From assembly GCF_047495875.1 (NCBI RefSeq), contig NC_092480.1, forward strand, positions 62,001 to 126,000: a stretch of 64,000 nucleotides of DNA. The letters are read 5' to 3'. The notes beneath the pieces are model-generated. The model saw nothing but the letters and a program-made list of their open reading frames with translations, searched no databases and had not been told where the DNA came from. Every line of letters starts with the position of its first letter. The stretch's first letter is position 1. Positions 1 through 13,000 of this stretch are shown in pieces. The position numbers and the translations under genes were made by a program. Source of the DNA: Pithys albifrons albifrons. Lineage: Eukaryota; Chordata; Aves; Passeriformes; Thamnophilidae.

Positions 1-1057
1 AAGGGGAAGAATTTTTGTTCAGTATCCCAAAGGTCTCCTTTGTCATCAAAATAGGTGAATGTTTTTTGCCATCCTGTGTATATGATGGACATTTCTTTCA
101 GTATGGAAAGAAGTATCTGAGATATTTTTTTAAAACTTGCCCCCTTTCTGACTGCACTAGGGTGAAGCTGTAGATGGGTCATAAAGGTCTTTCAGGCTGC
201 CTAAAAATGCCCTTTGGGAGTGAGTAATAAGTTGCACCCCACAGCAGTCACTAAATGCAGACAACCAATTTCCACTTGACTTGTCTTTTCTCTCTCATTG
301 CTACAGCAAAGCTATAATACAAAATTCAATACTTTTTTAAAGAAATGTTTTCTCTGCTAGAAACTAAAAAAAGAAATCATGGAGCAAGTATTCCAGTAAG
401 ACTGAAAGCTTTAATTCTGCAATTTATTATCTGGAAAAGAGAACAAAGCTAATGTGTATGTGTGTGTTTATGATATGAGGAGTGTGTGTGATTCTTCCAA
501 GTGTATGTGTCTAACCCTTGAGTGATGAAACTGTTTTTTTCCAGGCTGGATTTTTACTGCCTCCAAACTTAACTGTTTTAACACTAGGCAAATCATTTTA
601 CTGCTAGAAATGATCTACACCTCACCCACATGACTGGTCTTCACTATTAATCCCAGCTGATGGCAGGGAGGGGCTCTTGTGGGATGCAGCCACGTGGTGA
701 ACATTGAGCACAGTGTTTTCCCCTGCCTCTCTCCTTTCCAGACAAGCAAAACTGTTCTGTGTTGCCGTGGATGTGAAGTCCTCGCACTGCCTGTGTCTCT
801 TCTCCTCCACAAACTCCCGGCCCTGATGCAGCAGCTGCAGAGACCTGAAAGCTCTCCCCGGATCTGGATGGAATATGGACAGCGATATGAATAGCAGGAG
901 GGAAGAAAGAGTGAAGTTGGTTATTTTTCTGGCACATGGATGCAATTACACTCAGTGCATTCCAGAGGCATTCCTCTGAACCCTGTGCAGGTCTGCCTGC
1001 CGCCCTTGGGAGAAAGGAAGAAAAAGGGAGGAAAAGTCCCTTTTGCTTGGAGACGGA
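1..1057 (+). other. Region upstream of CLMP, probably including its 5' UTR
   Basis: No coding region is convincing here; the open frames on both strands are short and overlap each other. A purine-rich stretch (about 1010-1057) leads into the CLMP start codon and is probably 5' UTR. There is no clear TATA box or CpG island near the start codon, so the transcription start cannot be placed from sequence. TG-rich runs at about 451-490 are the only simple repeat I notice. Confidence 0.45.
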
Positions 1058-1085
1058 ATGTCTGCACTTCAAATTCTCTTCTTAG
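1058..1085 (+). CDS. CLMP: CLMP coding exon 1 (start codon and first half of signal peptide)
   Basis: ATG plus eight codons (MSALQILFL) and one extra base, followed by a strong donor (TTAG|GTAGGT). Exon 2 begins with two bases that complete an Ala codon, so the joined peptide reads MSALQILFLASCSVWLSKAQ, a good signal peptide. The conserved TE-x-KRV sequence then falls at residue 21, as in human CLMP. That phase and length agreement is why this start was chosen. The alternative is an unseen exon elsewhere in the 31.8-kb intron or upstream of the window. Confidence 0.72.
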
Positions 1086-4000
1086 GTAGGTTTTGTTTAG
1101 TTTTTTAAACAAACTTCCACAGGTGCCCTCTGTGTAACTCAAATTCGTTTCTGGTGAGCTGAAGAAAGGAGTTTGTAAAGCAAAAACTTTCACGGAAAAC
1201 TATAATTTCAGTAGCATTTGGATGCTGTTGCTTTTCTTGTTGCTTTATTAGCAGATTGATAGTCAGAAATCTCTTAATATCTGGATTAATTTTAAAATGT
1301 GTGGTTAAACAGACTCATTTGGGAATGTGTGTTTTTTGTATTTGCTTTTCAGTGATGAACTAGTGAGGGGCTTGAGCCTCTTTGGCAAAAAAAGGTGAAC
1401 AAAATGTCTTTGTTTCAGGCATAGTGTCAAATTCGTGTAACTGTTTTTTATTTGCTTGGGCACTCAGCATCCAGATTTCTCAAATAAAAAGGGGTTATTG
1501 TTTCCAGTGGATGGTTAGGATTAGAAACAGATGTGTTGAAGTGCAAGAGGGAGGAGTTGGGGGAGACAAGGATGGAAGAAGGGACATAAAGGGGCAAGGA
1601 AAGGGAAGAAAGAAAGAAAGAAAGAGGGCTGCTGAGAGGAGGGGAAGAAAAGAGGTGGAGGCTGATTGAGCACAGGAGAGTGGGGAAGGAGACCTTCAAG
1701 AAGAGGGAAGGCAGATGAGCTGTTTATTAAAGACATAGCCTATGGAGAAAAGAATTTGCAGCCCTGAGGTCTCTGAGGGGGCTTGTCTCCCAGACTGACT
1801 CGGAAGCAGCCTGGGTTTCCGCACCTCCAGCGGCACCGGGATGTGATGAGTGAGCCCCTGTCTCCACTTCGCTCACCACACGGTGCTGCCAGGCACACAG
1901 CCCCAGATCCGTCCCGCCTGGGCAAACACTGACAATTCCAGGTCTCCCGGTGTCCTGGATACAGGTGTGAAAAAGTGGGCTGGTCTGTTATTTCACCCCC
2001 CAGGATGATGGATTTATGTGGCACAGGCAGAACAGGGTTTTCGAACAGCTCTACAGAAATGTTGCAGGGACAGCCCAGTTTAATCAGTCTCACAGGTATG
2101 GAAGAGGTTTTTAGTTATCTGAAATACACATGTCATTTGTAGAGCTGCTGAATAAATTGTAGGAAAGGTGTTTGCTCTGGGGATTGCTGTTAGTCAAGGT
2201 TTTATCTGTAAGAATTGGATGAGTCCTGGATGTGCAGGAGAATCTTCAGGCAGCGATTTGTTCCCCCTGCACATCTGCTTTGGCCATTTATGTCTCTGTG
2301 GTGGAGATGGTGTTCAAAGGCGACTCCAGGAGGTGAGACAGCAAGGCTGGGAATGGCTGAGCTCCTGTCAGAGGTGTCTGGGCTGGTCAGCTCTGCAGAG
2401 ATGATCAGGAAAGTGGATCTGTGGAAATCAGGGAGGCAGAAGGGCAGATTGCTTACCTTGCCAATGGAGAACTGTAGTCTTTGATCCTATTCATCTGCTG
2501 AATATTCTCATATGTGAATGTGTGGAGCAAAAGGGACAAACTACCACAGAAAGGCTGTAATGTCATGGCAACTTACCTTTGCTGCTTTTACCTATAAAAC
2601 ACAATGGGCTTTATCATTTTATCTTTGGCATCTGGGCATCTCTGCTATGACAGGAACACATGGATGCAAAGCAAAACACACTTTGTCCTCCACATCTGAT
2701 GCTTTCTTCTGTGGTCAGGTTTCTCAGCCTCTCTGTGAGAGTTGTCCAAGCACTGGACAAGCACCAGAAAAACCTGGAATATTCTGTTTCCTGGTCCTAC
2801 ACTGGTCACTGAACTGCCCTTTTTGTTTCAATGCTTTACCTGTCCTGTGGTCTTTGTGCTCTGTGTGCAGTTTCATTCATCAATATCAGAAGCATGTTCC
2901 AGGGAAAAGGAAGGAAGTATTGTGGTTCCCTGTTCCTAGATCATCCTAAATACAAGAAGGATGTGGAAACTCATTTTTTAGCTAGAGAAAGTCTGTCAGC
3001 AAAATGGAAGTCATCATTGGCACTTCTATACCTTTTTACCGCATAAAATCCGTAAAAGTGAAAGATTAGAGTGGAAAATAGTTTGGAGAAGCCTTGAAAG
3101 GAAGGTTACCTGGTCTGGAGATTCATTATTAAACATACCAAGAGCATGGTTAATATATACAGTCCTTTTATACTGTTTACTTCTCTGGGGCACATGAGCA
3201 GCTGTGTGAGGAGACAGGAAACAGGAGGAAAAATTTTTAAGGGGACTTTTAAAACAAGACAAGATGAAAGACTTTGCTAAGTGTGGACAAGAGCATGACC
3301 AAGCTTAACCTGCCAGTAAAGGCTGGGTGGATGAGTCAGGAAGGAGTGATGAGTGGAAGGTAGGGCATGTTAACGTGGCTACCCATAAGTGTCTGACATC
3401 CAGATTCTCACTCATCTCAGTGCACAGAGGGTCAAAATTGTTTCAAACTCCTTGTGTAACACACTGCAAATCAAAATTGATTTGATCTTGAAAATCAAAA
3501 CAGAAACTTTGACGGGAAAAATCTGATTCTTCACTTCTGAGTGGAGAAAACTTCATAATAGAATGTTTATAATACTTCATAATACTATAATGCTTCATAA
3601 TACGATTTTACAGTGAGTAAAGAAGTAGCAAATGCTTTCCTTTAAAAGTTTTACTGAATTGCTCTAAATTTTCAGGAGTGGGGAATCTCCTCTGCTTTCT
3701 TTCACCCCCTCCAAGTCGATCATGAATATTTTTAATGAGCCTTCCATTCAAGGAAAAAGCTAAATTTTTTGTAATCAAATATGGGTGATGGTTTTGATGC
3801 TGGTATTATGTGCTTTTTCTTCACTTGCTGGCTCGTGCATGTGCTCTGCCCTTCAGAAACTCATTGATTTAGGACCCAGAGCAGCAGATGTGCCAAACTA
3901 AATCAGCTGCTCAGCTTTCTGGTGTCCTGCTGTTGGCAGTGAACCTTTACGTTCACGTCAAGGGTTGCTTGTGATGGTTGTCTGACCAAGATGTCTTGAA

Positions 4001-7000
4001 CTGGGGTGTTACACTGGTCTGCTCTGCATCGTGCCCTGTCACATCTCTCTGAGATCCTTCTCCCTAAATTCCTGCTGTCCTATGCCCCAGAAAAGTCAAG
4101 AAACACTGCAACATTGTTTTTTTTTTAAAAACACTCTTGCTCTCGGTGAGATCACTGGGACTAAATCAGCACTCCAGCTTTCTGGTGTCCTGCTCTTGCC
4201 TGTGAACCTTCACAATTGTGTTAAGGGCCACCCACCCCTGTGCATGTGATGATTATCTGACCAAGATGTGTTGAACTGGGGTGTTACACTCATGTTGCTG
4301 GAGTGGGTGCAGCTGCAATATCAGAAATCCCTCACATGCAGATGCAGCTGAGCTTTCCTTTCCCCTCTGAGCTCCAGGAGTCTTTTACAGCCCTGTCCCA
4401 GGGGGTTGCACTGAACACCCAGACTCTGATTGTCTCACTGCACTGGGGGAAAGGTTTCGGTGCAGATCCTCCCGATGTCTGCTGGCGTGAGGAATCAGAT
4501 CTGACAGCCCAGGTATCCACCAGCCTTGGAGCTGCGGAAACCGAGCCGATATGGGAGCAGCTCGGTAGGTCAGCCTGGGGCTGTGCTCTGCTGGGTGAGT
4601 CTGGGCCTCTCTCCTGCTGGAAGAGCACAGTGTCCTGTCACATCACTCTGAAATTCTTCTCCCTAAATCCTCACTCTCCCAAGCCCTAGCAAAGCCAAGA
4701 AACATAGCAATGTTATTTAAAATAAAAAAAAAAAAAAACACCAAAAACAGAAACCAACAAACCAACACTCCTACTCTCACTGAGGGAATTTTACCTTCTA
4801 ATGGAATGCTCTGCCTGGATGTAGGAAAAAGCTGACAGTGTTCAGGTTGCTTAAAACAAACCTTTTGGATCTTTATTTCTGCTGATTTCCCAGGTATTTA
4901 CAAAATTTCTCATTGGTAATTGACAGTATTTAATAGACTTGCTATTTTCCAGTTTTCTCTGTCTGGTTCTCTTGCCTTTGGCTGTTTTATGGTGTACTTA
5001 AAAGCTTGGTGGGACAAGGGGTTTGCCCTGTGTTTTCACAGCACTTTGCAAAAACAAAGCCTTGGCTCAGGAGTGTAGCACAAAAAAAATATCGGGGTGG
5101 GGTGGGGGGGTGGGGGGGTGTAGTTTTTGTTTGTTTGGGGGGGGTTGTGGTATTGCTGCATGGATTTCAGGTCCTCTTTGTGTCACTGGGTTCTGAAGGA
5201 ATGCAGGTAACCTGATGCTGTATTTAGCTCAAAAGACTTTGCACAAGCATAGCATCATGTGATTGATAATTTGTGAAAGTTTATGACATAAAATCAAAAA
5301 ACAGTCAACAAAACATCAGCTTTATGCAAGATTTAGCCTGTTAGAATAGTGTGAATTTACTTCTAGGACAGGGCAAAGAGCTCTTTATTAGAACACTACT
5401 CTGGGAATATCCAAGGAAAGGGAATAAAGAGAAGCAACATATCCATTTGGAGGAATTCAGAGGAGCCAGAGATTACTGTGTTGCTTTCTGGCAGAATATC
5501 AGGGTTAACTCTCCTTGTGAGCCACTCAAATTCTTCTAAAGACAGGAATGGTTTGCATCAAATATTTTCTGTCAAGACACTTGATGAAAAATGCTCTGCT
5601 TTCCTCTAGTAGTGCTTTGTTCTATATGAAATAGTTTGGATTTTTAACATTGAAACAAGTTTGGTTTGCAGTTTATTTTTATCCTTTCTGCTTTTCCCAT
5701 TTCCCTGAAGGAAGAAGAGAGGGAAAAATAAGTAACCTGCCAGAGTGAGGAAAAGCAGTATGCCAAAATGGAGCTGAAATTGGGAAGATGAATTCATTTT
5801 ATGGGAAATAAGCGAAGGGAAGGCAACTTTTCTGAATTTCCCATGGAAAACAAGTGGTATTTTGCCTTTGTACCCATCCTTGTGCCATCCACCTAGAATT
5901 AGTGGTCTGTTTTGTAGGGTACTCTGGCCCACTTTGGAAGGACACTGTGTAAGAGCAGCACAAACTTCCCAGAAATGCCATTGCACAAGTGGCTTGGAGA
6001 TATCCTGATGTTTATTCTCTGGATCACAACAAATGCTCCCGTTTTCGTCAAGGCAAACACAGGGCTTTGTAGGGAACTTGGCAGGTTTGCAGTGTGGGAC
6101 TTGTATGGGTTTTCAGAACTACCTGAAAAGAAATACAATCAGTCACTCTGAGAGTCTTGAGTGCATTTGGAATATCTTTTGTGTCTAAGTCATTGGTACA
6201 CTGGACTAAATAATGTGAGTGTGTCAGTACCAATAAAATGGAGTGCTGAAAGCTGCTTTCTGTGCCTTTTCCCCACAGCTTTAGTCAAACTATACCTTTT
6301 ATTTCTAACAACTTCTACTTTAGTGTTTGTGTTTTGTGTAATGTATTTGACACACATGAGGGAAAGCTTTGGCTGATGTCACACAATATTGTGTGTATCT
6401 CGTGTGCTGATGTTTCAAAAGAGGCTGCTCTGGGTGCAGAGGGAACTTGGTGGTGCCCTGTTGAAAAGGTGAATTGGTCTCTCTTTTTTATTCCCCCTTC
6501 CATCTCAAGCTGTTTCTTCATCTGTTTTTAGAAATGACTGGTTTGCAGAAGCAGCCTAGCAAAAAGTCAAGGGTGATGTCAGGTCAGTGAGGGCTGTGAA
6601 TAGATACTCAAATGAGAGGATAGTGGAGAATACAGGAAGCACAACCATGGAAGAATGTGTGTGAAATGATGGATGAACTTCCAGTTTGTTCCTCATCCCT
6701 TTAATCTGCTCCTTCAGTATTGCTGGATGGATTAAGAGCCCACCTCTGCCAGCCAGGGGTTCAACCCTTGCCTAAAACATGAATTTCCCTGTGCAGAACA
6801 CAAAGGAGGCTCAGGCAACGCAAACTAGGAGCTCTATACTGAGTTAGCAACCCAGAATCAAGTTGATCTTTTTCCCATAAATGTCTCAGTCCTAGAAAAA
6901 GCAGCTAGGCAATGTCAGGAGGTTGGGTGCTGCCCTGCTCAGCGAAGCACCACGTCCAGGCTTTCCTCAGCCACATGTTGGTACATTGGTTTATTCTTGT

Positions 7001-10000
7001 GATTCATTAAGTGGCTCTAACTTTCCTTTGCAGCAAGTTGCAAAGAGGACTGAGTAACTGCAAGATGCATTGAAGGTGTCCTCATCTGCCACTCCATGTC
7101 CAGGAAAGCATTTGGCAATTTAAAAAGGCAAATGTTGTAACTCAGCATTTCCCCTAATGGGGCAGACCCAGATTCATGGTGTCAGATTTGCTGTCCCACG
7201 AGAATCAATAGACATTACAGCATACTTTGAGGCTGTCTCTCCTCCTGTGGAGCTACTGTTACATTTTTGAGGCTGAAAAATGAATATGAAGCCTGTAGTG
7301 TGTGTGACTCATTACTGACTGACTAGGTGGAAAGGTTGGAGTTCAGCTTAGTGCCTGCAGTTTAATTGCCTTTGGAAGGAAAAGGTCAGTGAAAATCCCT
7401 TTGTGTTTATAACATGCACTGGCAGAAGGGAGGCTGCTCTCCTGGAAAGGCTTCTGAAATGGAGCGTGCACAGTTAGAGGCAAGGGATGACCATGGCCAG
7501 ACTGGATTTGGGCACTGATGTGTTTGTAGCTTTGTGGGAAGGGTCACACTTGCATAACACTTTGGGTAATTCAGTCCAGCAGGGCCACATTGGGTAGAGA
7601 ATATTTCAAGCCCATCTAGGAGGAGAAAGCCAAGACATAGGTGGGTGCACACAGCCTAAGGGTGAGGTAGCAGTTGTTACATGTCTAAAACCTTCTGATT
7701 CAAAGCCATTTTCCTCCTAATAGGTCCTCAAATGTGGGTGGAAAAAGTGATGGAAGATCATTGGCAAACAGCAGAATCCACCAGCTACAACTGCTCAAGC
7801 TGAGGTCCTGGAGGGACTTATTTTCTAATAAGATACTCAAGTATTAATGGCTTTTCAGTGACAGTGTACTGAGAAACTCCACTCTTGGTGTGAAGTGCTG
7901 CTGTGTTACCAGAAAAAGCTCACAGAAAGGAAGTCTTGGGCTGTATGTGCTAAGTCTGAGTTACTTATGAAAAAGAAAAATCTAGTTTCTCTATCTAACA
8001 TATACCTGTGGGCTGTATTTTGGCTGTAACGTCTTTTGAGCAGAGATTCTTCCCCTGAAGTGTCTGGATGTCATTAAATACAAAGTGGGCTGTTGAGAGG
8101 CCTTTTCAGAATGGAAGTATGAAAAAAGTGACTCCATTCTGTTGCCTTGGTGCTTCACCAAAAATATTGGAATTAGGTGGTTTTTCAGTGTTTGGGATAG
8201 CTGAGTGCTGTCTGAGATTCATAGCTCAAAGTGCATAGGCTGGGTTTTTCCCCTAAAAGATTGATACAATTTTAAAGGCCATGGGAATGTTTAATACAAA
8301 TATGGACCCTTATCTGTTGGGTAGGGCTGTAGAGAGCCAGAAATCATGGGATGTCTTTGTATGTGCAGGGGGATGTCTTTCATATAACACAGCAAGCCTT
8401 GAATATCGAACTAAACCAGAGTCAGGCGCTTCTTTTTCTTTTTTTTTTCTTTTTCTTTTTTTTTTTAAATATTGCAGGATTTTCAACCTTGAAGGCAAAT
8501 CACTTTATGACTTCATTGTTTAAATTTAGGTTTTGTTTTGCGGGGGGATCGTTAGACTTGAAGCAAAAGCCTTGTAGCCCAGGGACTGTCACTTCTGATT
8601 ACTTCCAGTGACACTTCCAATTATTTCCAATCACAATTCCAGAGACAAGAGGAAAAAGGAGGCATGTTCTTCAACAACAGGGCTTTTTTTTCTTTTATTC
8701 TTTTTTTTTTTTCTGAACAAAGGATCATTTACCAAAGCTCTGAAGAGAAAAGGTACCACACCAGATCTGGAACTCTGCTGAGGTGGGGTAATTCCAGGGT
8801 AAATCTACTGAAGTAAGACTTGAGGCTGGTGTCTGGCAGGGTGCTGGGAATCCTGCTGCTGATCCTGCCTTGTTGAGGAATATTAAGGAAATTGCTTCAT
8901 TTTCCCCAGGCATTAACTGGCACTAGCACTCATTTCAGAGCAGCAGCAGGAGGCTGCGGTGGATGTCTGCTAAATGCTCTCTGGGTCTTGTAAGATATGA
9001 GCAGGCAGAAGTGCTGCTTGTGGAAAGCCAACAGCTTACTGTGCTCAAAATGGGAAACAAGGGAGCTGGACTGACTTCTAGGGACATGAAATCCAGGATT
9101 TGGTGCAGCGTGTTTTACCCAGATGAACATGAGCCACTGTGTCCTTCAAAAAAATGAAGCAACCCTTAATTGCCAATGGAAGCTGGAGCACTGCCTAATT
9201 TTCAGACGTCTCTCGTAGCATTACTTGAAACTCCTCGAGCATGAAAACAGTCCTAAGATGGTGTCAGAGCTTTCAATCACACTTAGTGAAGCCTTTCATT
9301 TCCTATGTAGTGCTGCATGGGGCTGTGAGGGGGCCGGACCTGCTGAGTGCAGGGGTTATTAGTGACTGTTCATTTGCTTTCTGGTGATTCAAGGCCCCAG
9401 TAAGAGCAGGGCTCTGCAAGCACTGGGGAGACTTTTGTACTTAGGGATGAGCAGCAAACCCGGTCTGGTGTTTGGAGCCAGATATTTAAAAGCATGAGTT
9501 AATTTACGTTGCAAGACCTGAACAGGTTCTGAAAGAACATCAAATGAATTCGAGCTTCACGTGGTGACTGAGGATCCCTTGACTTTTAAAGTGGGAATGA
9601 TACTAAGCAGTGATCTGGCTGAATGAAGTTCTGGTGATCCTTGGGTGCTGGTAGCATTCCTTTTTGTGTATTTATTCTGGTGTGCCAGGGGTTTGATGTC
9701 ACCTGTGCCAGCCCCATCCCTTCCTGTAAGGAAAAACTAGTATGCCCTTGCTGAATCAATGCTGCTGTGACATGCAGACACTGGGCATTTGTCACTTGAG
9801 CACAGACCAGGCCACATACACTTTATCAGTGAAGTTCAGCATCTCAATTCCAGATGAGCAGTTTGGCACTGTGCTTGTTCTGAGACCTTCAAAGTATTCC
9901 TGGCCTTCAGCCCTGATGCTGTTGTGGCATTTTCTGTTTTGATGCCCGGGGCAGGTCAATTCCATTGAAGGCTTCCATCTCAGAGTGTCATCGAGGTGGC

Positions 10001-13000
10001 ACTTTGGGAGAGCTGGGTGCTGCTCCGCAGGAACCTCAGCATCCCACAGAAGGAATTGTTTTACTGAATCCACACCATGTGGTGGATGTTTCCACAGCAC
10101 AGCTTTGTCTAGTTCTCATGTGGTCTGTGCAGTGGGCAAAACCTTTCTTCCTTTCCATTGTTTCAATCTCTCCCTTGAAGACAAGGGGAATTTTAACCAG
10201 ACAAAGCACAGCTTTTGTCTTGACAAATGCTGTGATTTTTATTTATTTATTATTTTCAAAGGGGAATTTTAAGCAATTGTGAGTGGCTTCTGGTCAAAAA
10301 AACATTCAGAATGTCTAGCCTGCAGTCTTGATTTGGCCAGTGACTCAGTGATTTAGTAATTCAGGCTCCATTTTTAAGTGCCTGTTAGTTTTGAGTGTCT
10401 CCATTTCAAGTGTTATAAAGGATTAGCACTTTGGAAAATGTGAGTGTAGGGACACAAGACCTTTGTCACACTAGCTTTGTGCTGTGAGGTGTACTGCTTT
10501 GTGCCTCAGCTGCTGTTCTGAGCACTAACAAGGTTAACAAACTTCCCCTCCTGGGCTGTAAAGGGCTTTGAAATCACTGCAGAATTGGAGCTGCAGAAGT
10601 CCAGAGTGAGTGTGGCAGGCACTGGTTTAATGGGGGAAGAGTCTTCCCTTCACTGCCACTCTTATGCCAAATGGATCCCGGCTTCTCTGGCTTTGTCAGC
10701 TCCTTCCATTTAGCCCGAGGCTACCCCTGGAGTCAACAAGCAAGACAATTCTGCAGCTGTCTGTGATTTCAGACCCAAAATGACCTGGGAGAAGCAGAGC
10801 TCAAAACTCTGATCCTCTCTCCTCTGAAGATAACGATCCTGCATTACACAATACTCTTTCCTTTAATGACTTGAGCTTGTTCCTATTTAGTAATACCCTG
10901 GGCACGTTGCTTCCATTGTGGGATAGCAATGAACATATTCCCATTAGGAAAAGGCACTGAACTCAGTGGAGGCTGCAGCATTGTCAGGCATCTTGTGAAT
11001 CACCAGGAGAGAGGAAGAAAGCCAAACCCAGTGAATGGAATAAACTGGGCCTTATTGCACCAACCAGATGATATTTCTCTGGATTTTAAGTTCACTGAAG
11101 CAGGGACTGTTTCTTTGCCTATTTGCACCTTTCCCTACAGCACTGCAGACTCAAAAACTTGCAAAGCAATCCGAAGCATCTTAAATCTAGTTTTCTCTCT
11201 TCTTGCTGTCTAAACAAGCCAGGCACCAGATGAACATCTGTTTGTGCAATTCCAGTGCATAAATTCATGCAGTGAGAAGGCAGAAAACTTGGGAACTGAA
11301 GGTACTCAGATTAATGCTTTCCTTATTTGCTGTGCACCTTAGAAACACCTTTAAGCAAAAAGATGGAGGGGCAAAGGTGATTATTCATGCATTTAGAATG
11401 ATTTTCACGAGCCAGTTAGACAATACTGACATTTAAGTTTTGTCCCTTATTAGTGGTTTGTTCCACTGCTGAGGACTGTTCCCTGTTTCATTCTTTGTTT
11501 CCAGAAACCAGTGCACTGATAATTCACATATGCTTGACTTTATGGATTACAATACTGGTGTATGGCATGTCATGTCTTACCCCAGCTCAGAAGTATTCAG
11601 TGAATAATTAAGTTAATATAGTGAGCAGTAAAAATGCTGATTGTTTGCTCTAAGTGGTTTATTATTGCTGGAACATTTATACTTTATTACCACCACTTAA
11701 TAGAGGCTGTGCTGGGCAGAGGAATGTCCTTTATCTTGACAAAGGCTGCCTCCCCCGAGGAGCATCCTTTGAATGCTAATACTTTTTATCACTTTGCAAT
11801 GGCATGTGACATATGTAAGAACCTTTCCCCTTGCAGTGCCACTCGGGCCTGTCTTCCCTCCTCCCAGAGCAGACTTGGAGCCTCTCCCCCACGATGTGAT
11901 GCAAGCCCACGTGTGCAGCAGGCTTTGCTCCTGGCTGTAGCTTTCCTAGTTCCCGTCCTCAGGACTGTCCTCTCAATATTTCCTTTTCTGCAGCCATGTG
12001 CACGGAAACCGCAGAAAAACAGCAACTTCAATAGCTCCTGGCATCTGTTGTGCTGATGAGACATGCTTGGAGAATGCTGGAGCTCTTTTAACTCTATATG
12101 CACATTTTCTCTGGTGGTTTTGGGCTTTATAAAGGATCTGGGATGTTTGCTGTAAATCTCTAGGTCCTGGCAATGTCATAGCAGTGGAGTGGAACGTCTC
12201 TCCACACTGAAAGCCCCTAGCATAGCAAGAGGTCTAGTACAGGAACAGCTTCAGCTCACTGAAGGCAAATTAATTTCCAGTTCCTGCAAGGAAGGAGCTT
12301 GTTCAAGGAGGGATTAGCACTGCTTTTCCAGCCTTGATGATGATTTAAATGCTTCCTCACTTTTTAATGATCATCTTGTATAAGCAGAATGGAGAGGGGG
12401 AAAAAAAACAAATGCAAAGAAATAAAATTCTGTGTCTCTAAAGCCTCTGCGTGAAGCAGATTGGAACTGAACTCACTTCATAGCCTTTTCTTGAAAAGAT
12501 GTTTTGTAACACCTTTCCAGTGTGGATCTGCCTGGCAGTGTGATCAAGTTGCCCTGAATTTAGGAGGTTTGTGATGTCCTTCCCTTTCAAGTACATCCAA
12601 GTCACCTCATCCCTTTATGCCTTAGTGTCCCAGCTTCAGTGTTATTTCTGTTGTGACACTGGGCCATAAACACTTTAATTCATGGAGGGGAGACAGTGTG
12701 TGGTCTCCTTGTTATTTTGAGAATAATAAATTAATAATAAAAATAGCATAATAAATAAAATCATTAAAATTATAATAAATTAATTAAAACTATAATAAAA
12801 TATGATAAGTACATTTTATGATCTTATCAACAAGTGAAGAGAGCAGGATAGGGGGAAGGCTGTCAGAGGTTCTGTGATTCCTCTCTCTGGTTTAAGTAGC
12901 TGAGTTAAGGCTGCATCTGAGTTATAGAAGGAAAGGGTAGTAGTAGCTATATATTCCTGATCTGGAGGAAACAGCCCTGCTCGTGGCTTTAAATCATTCT

